A DNA stretch of 14,089 bases from Acidobacteriota bacterium (GTDB lineage: Bacteria > Acidobacteriota > Thermoanaerobaculia > Multivoradales > JAHEKO01): the NCBI GenBank assembly GCA_030610025.1, contig JAUWSP010000015.1, forward strand, positions 1 to 14,089, written 5' to 3'. Each line of letters opens with the position of its first letter. Position 1 is the stretch's first letter. A program made the translations under genes and the position numbers. Of the stretch, positions 13,751 through 14,089 are shown piece after piece. Below the pieces are notes generated by a model. The model was not told the DNA's origin and did not search any database. It was given only the letters and a program-made list of their open reading frames with translations.

Positions 13751-14089
13751 GTGAAACAGCCCTCCGAGAACCAACTCATCTACGACTGGGCGTCGGTCGG
13801 GCCTCACCAGGTGGCGTGGCCGGCTCACGTCATGCTCGACGACGAGACCCTGCGCGACGGACTACAGAGTCCCTCGGTCACCGATCCCTCCATCGAGGTC
13901 AAGGTCGAGCTTCTTCACCTCATGGATCGGCTGGGAATCGAGACCGCCGACATAGGCCTACCCGGGGCAGGCGAGCGGCAACAGGAGGCCGTATTGCGCC
14001 TTTGCCGCGAGATTGCCAATCAGCGATTGAAGATCCGTCCCAACTGTGCTGCCCGAACGCTCATGGTGGATATCCAACCCATCGCCGAG
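13751..14089 (+). CDS. HMG-CoA lyase/isopropylmalate synthase family enzyme, N-terminal part
   Basis: The first 113 codons of a gene that continues beyond the window. Starting at GTG 13751, five bases after the TPR stop, it has LDDETLRDGLQSPS at residues 29-42, the signature of the HMGL-like TIM-barrel family: Arg35 and Asp36 are the catalytic arginine and metal-binding aspartate. IETADIGLPGAGE (63-75) corresponds to the second barrel strand. The family makes or breaks carbon-carbon bonds between acyl-CoA and keto acids or HMG-CoA; members include 2-isopropylmalate, homocitrate, citramalate and Re-citrate synthases and HMG-CoA lyase. The fragment cannot separate these. The Asp-Glu-Thr-Leu-Arg-Asp form is closer in feel to the synthases. 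No strong ribosome site precedes the GTG, which suggests coupling to the TPR gene. Confidence 0.7.
   Translation, partial: MKQPSENQLIYDWASVGPHQVAWPAHVMLDDETLRDGLQSPSVTDPSIEVKVELLHLMDRLGIETADIGLPGAGERQQEAVLRLCREIANQRLKIRPNCAARTLMVDIQPIAE

Noticed and set aside
1..14089. tRNA or rRNA genes, CRISPR arrays, insertion sequences and attachment sites
   Set aside because: No cloverleaf-like or ribosomal sequence, no regularly spaced repeats, no transposase or integrase frames and no terminal repeats were seen by eye.

Overview
The window is GC-rich bacterial DNA, densely coding on both strands. Its core is a tight operon for anaerobic benzoyl-CoA degradation. The host is therefore probably a facultative or strict anaerobe, or contains anaerobic aromatic metabolism. 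The mixture of genes does not look like the classical betaproteobacterial hosts (Thauera, Azoarcus): an ATP/ADP-translocase-like carrier, a zinc-ribbon TPR protein and an HMGL-family enzyme flank the operon. An acidobacterial, myxococcal or deltaproteobacterial-type host is a guess, not a result.

Layout. (1) Bases 3-356 hold the 3' end of a membrane carrier resembling NTP/NDP exchangers, followed by a Bcp-type peroxiredoxin (367-837), both on the + strand. (2) Bases 834-5057 on the - strand hold an RND efflux pair, inner-membrane pump then periplasmic adaptor, possibly preceded by a small coupled reading frame (5054-5257). The outer-membrane partner is not in the window. (3) Bases 5258-5523 are a divergent control region. 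It contains an 11-bp motif present twice in opposite orientation and a separate CCTACCC/GGGTAGG dyad placed about 43 bp before a possible + strand transcription start. (4) Bases 5524-12391 hold had, oah, bcrC, bcrB, bcrA and bcrD on the + strand. Four of the five junctions are 4-base stop/start overlaps and the fifth may be. (5) Bases 12395-14089 continue on the + strand with a GNAT acetyltransferase, a short gap with a hairpin and a possible 28-codon frame, a zinc-ribbon/TPR protein, and the start of an HMG-CoA-lyase/isopropylmalate-synthase-family enzyme that runs off the end.

How it works together. BcrCBAD is a class I, ATP-dependent benzoyl-CoA reductase. BcrA and BcrD are the ATP-hydrolysing iron-sulfur electron activators; BcrB and BcrC are the subunits where the ring is reduced to cyclohexa-1,5-diene-1-carboxyl-CoA. 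After hydration by a dienoyl-CoA hydratase (Dch, not seen here), Had oxidises 6-hydroxycyclohex-1-ene-1-carboxyl-CoA and Oah hydrates and opens the ring to 3-hydroxypimelyl-CoA. The order C-B-A-D and the long A subunit match the Thauera/Rhodopseudomonas type; Had and Oah match the Thauera route rather than the Rhodopseudomonas cyclohexene route. A dedicated ferredoxin, its reductase and a benzoate-CoA ligase are also absent from the window. The least explained parts are the GNAT and zinc-ribbon/TPR genes that follow bcrD and the control elements shared between the pump and the catabolic operon.
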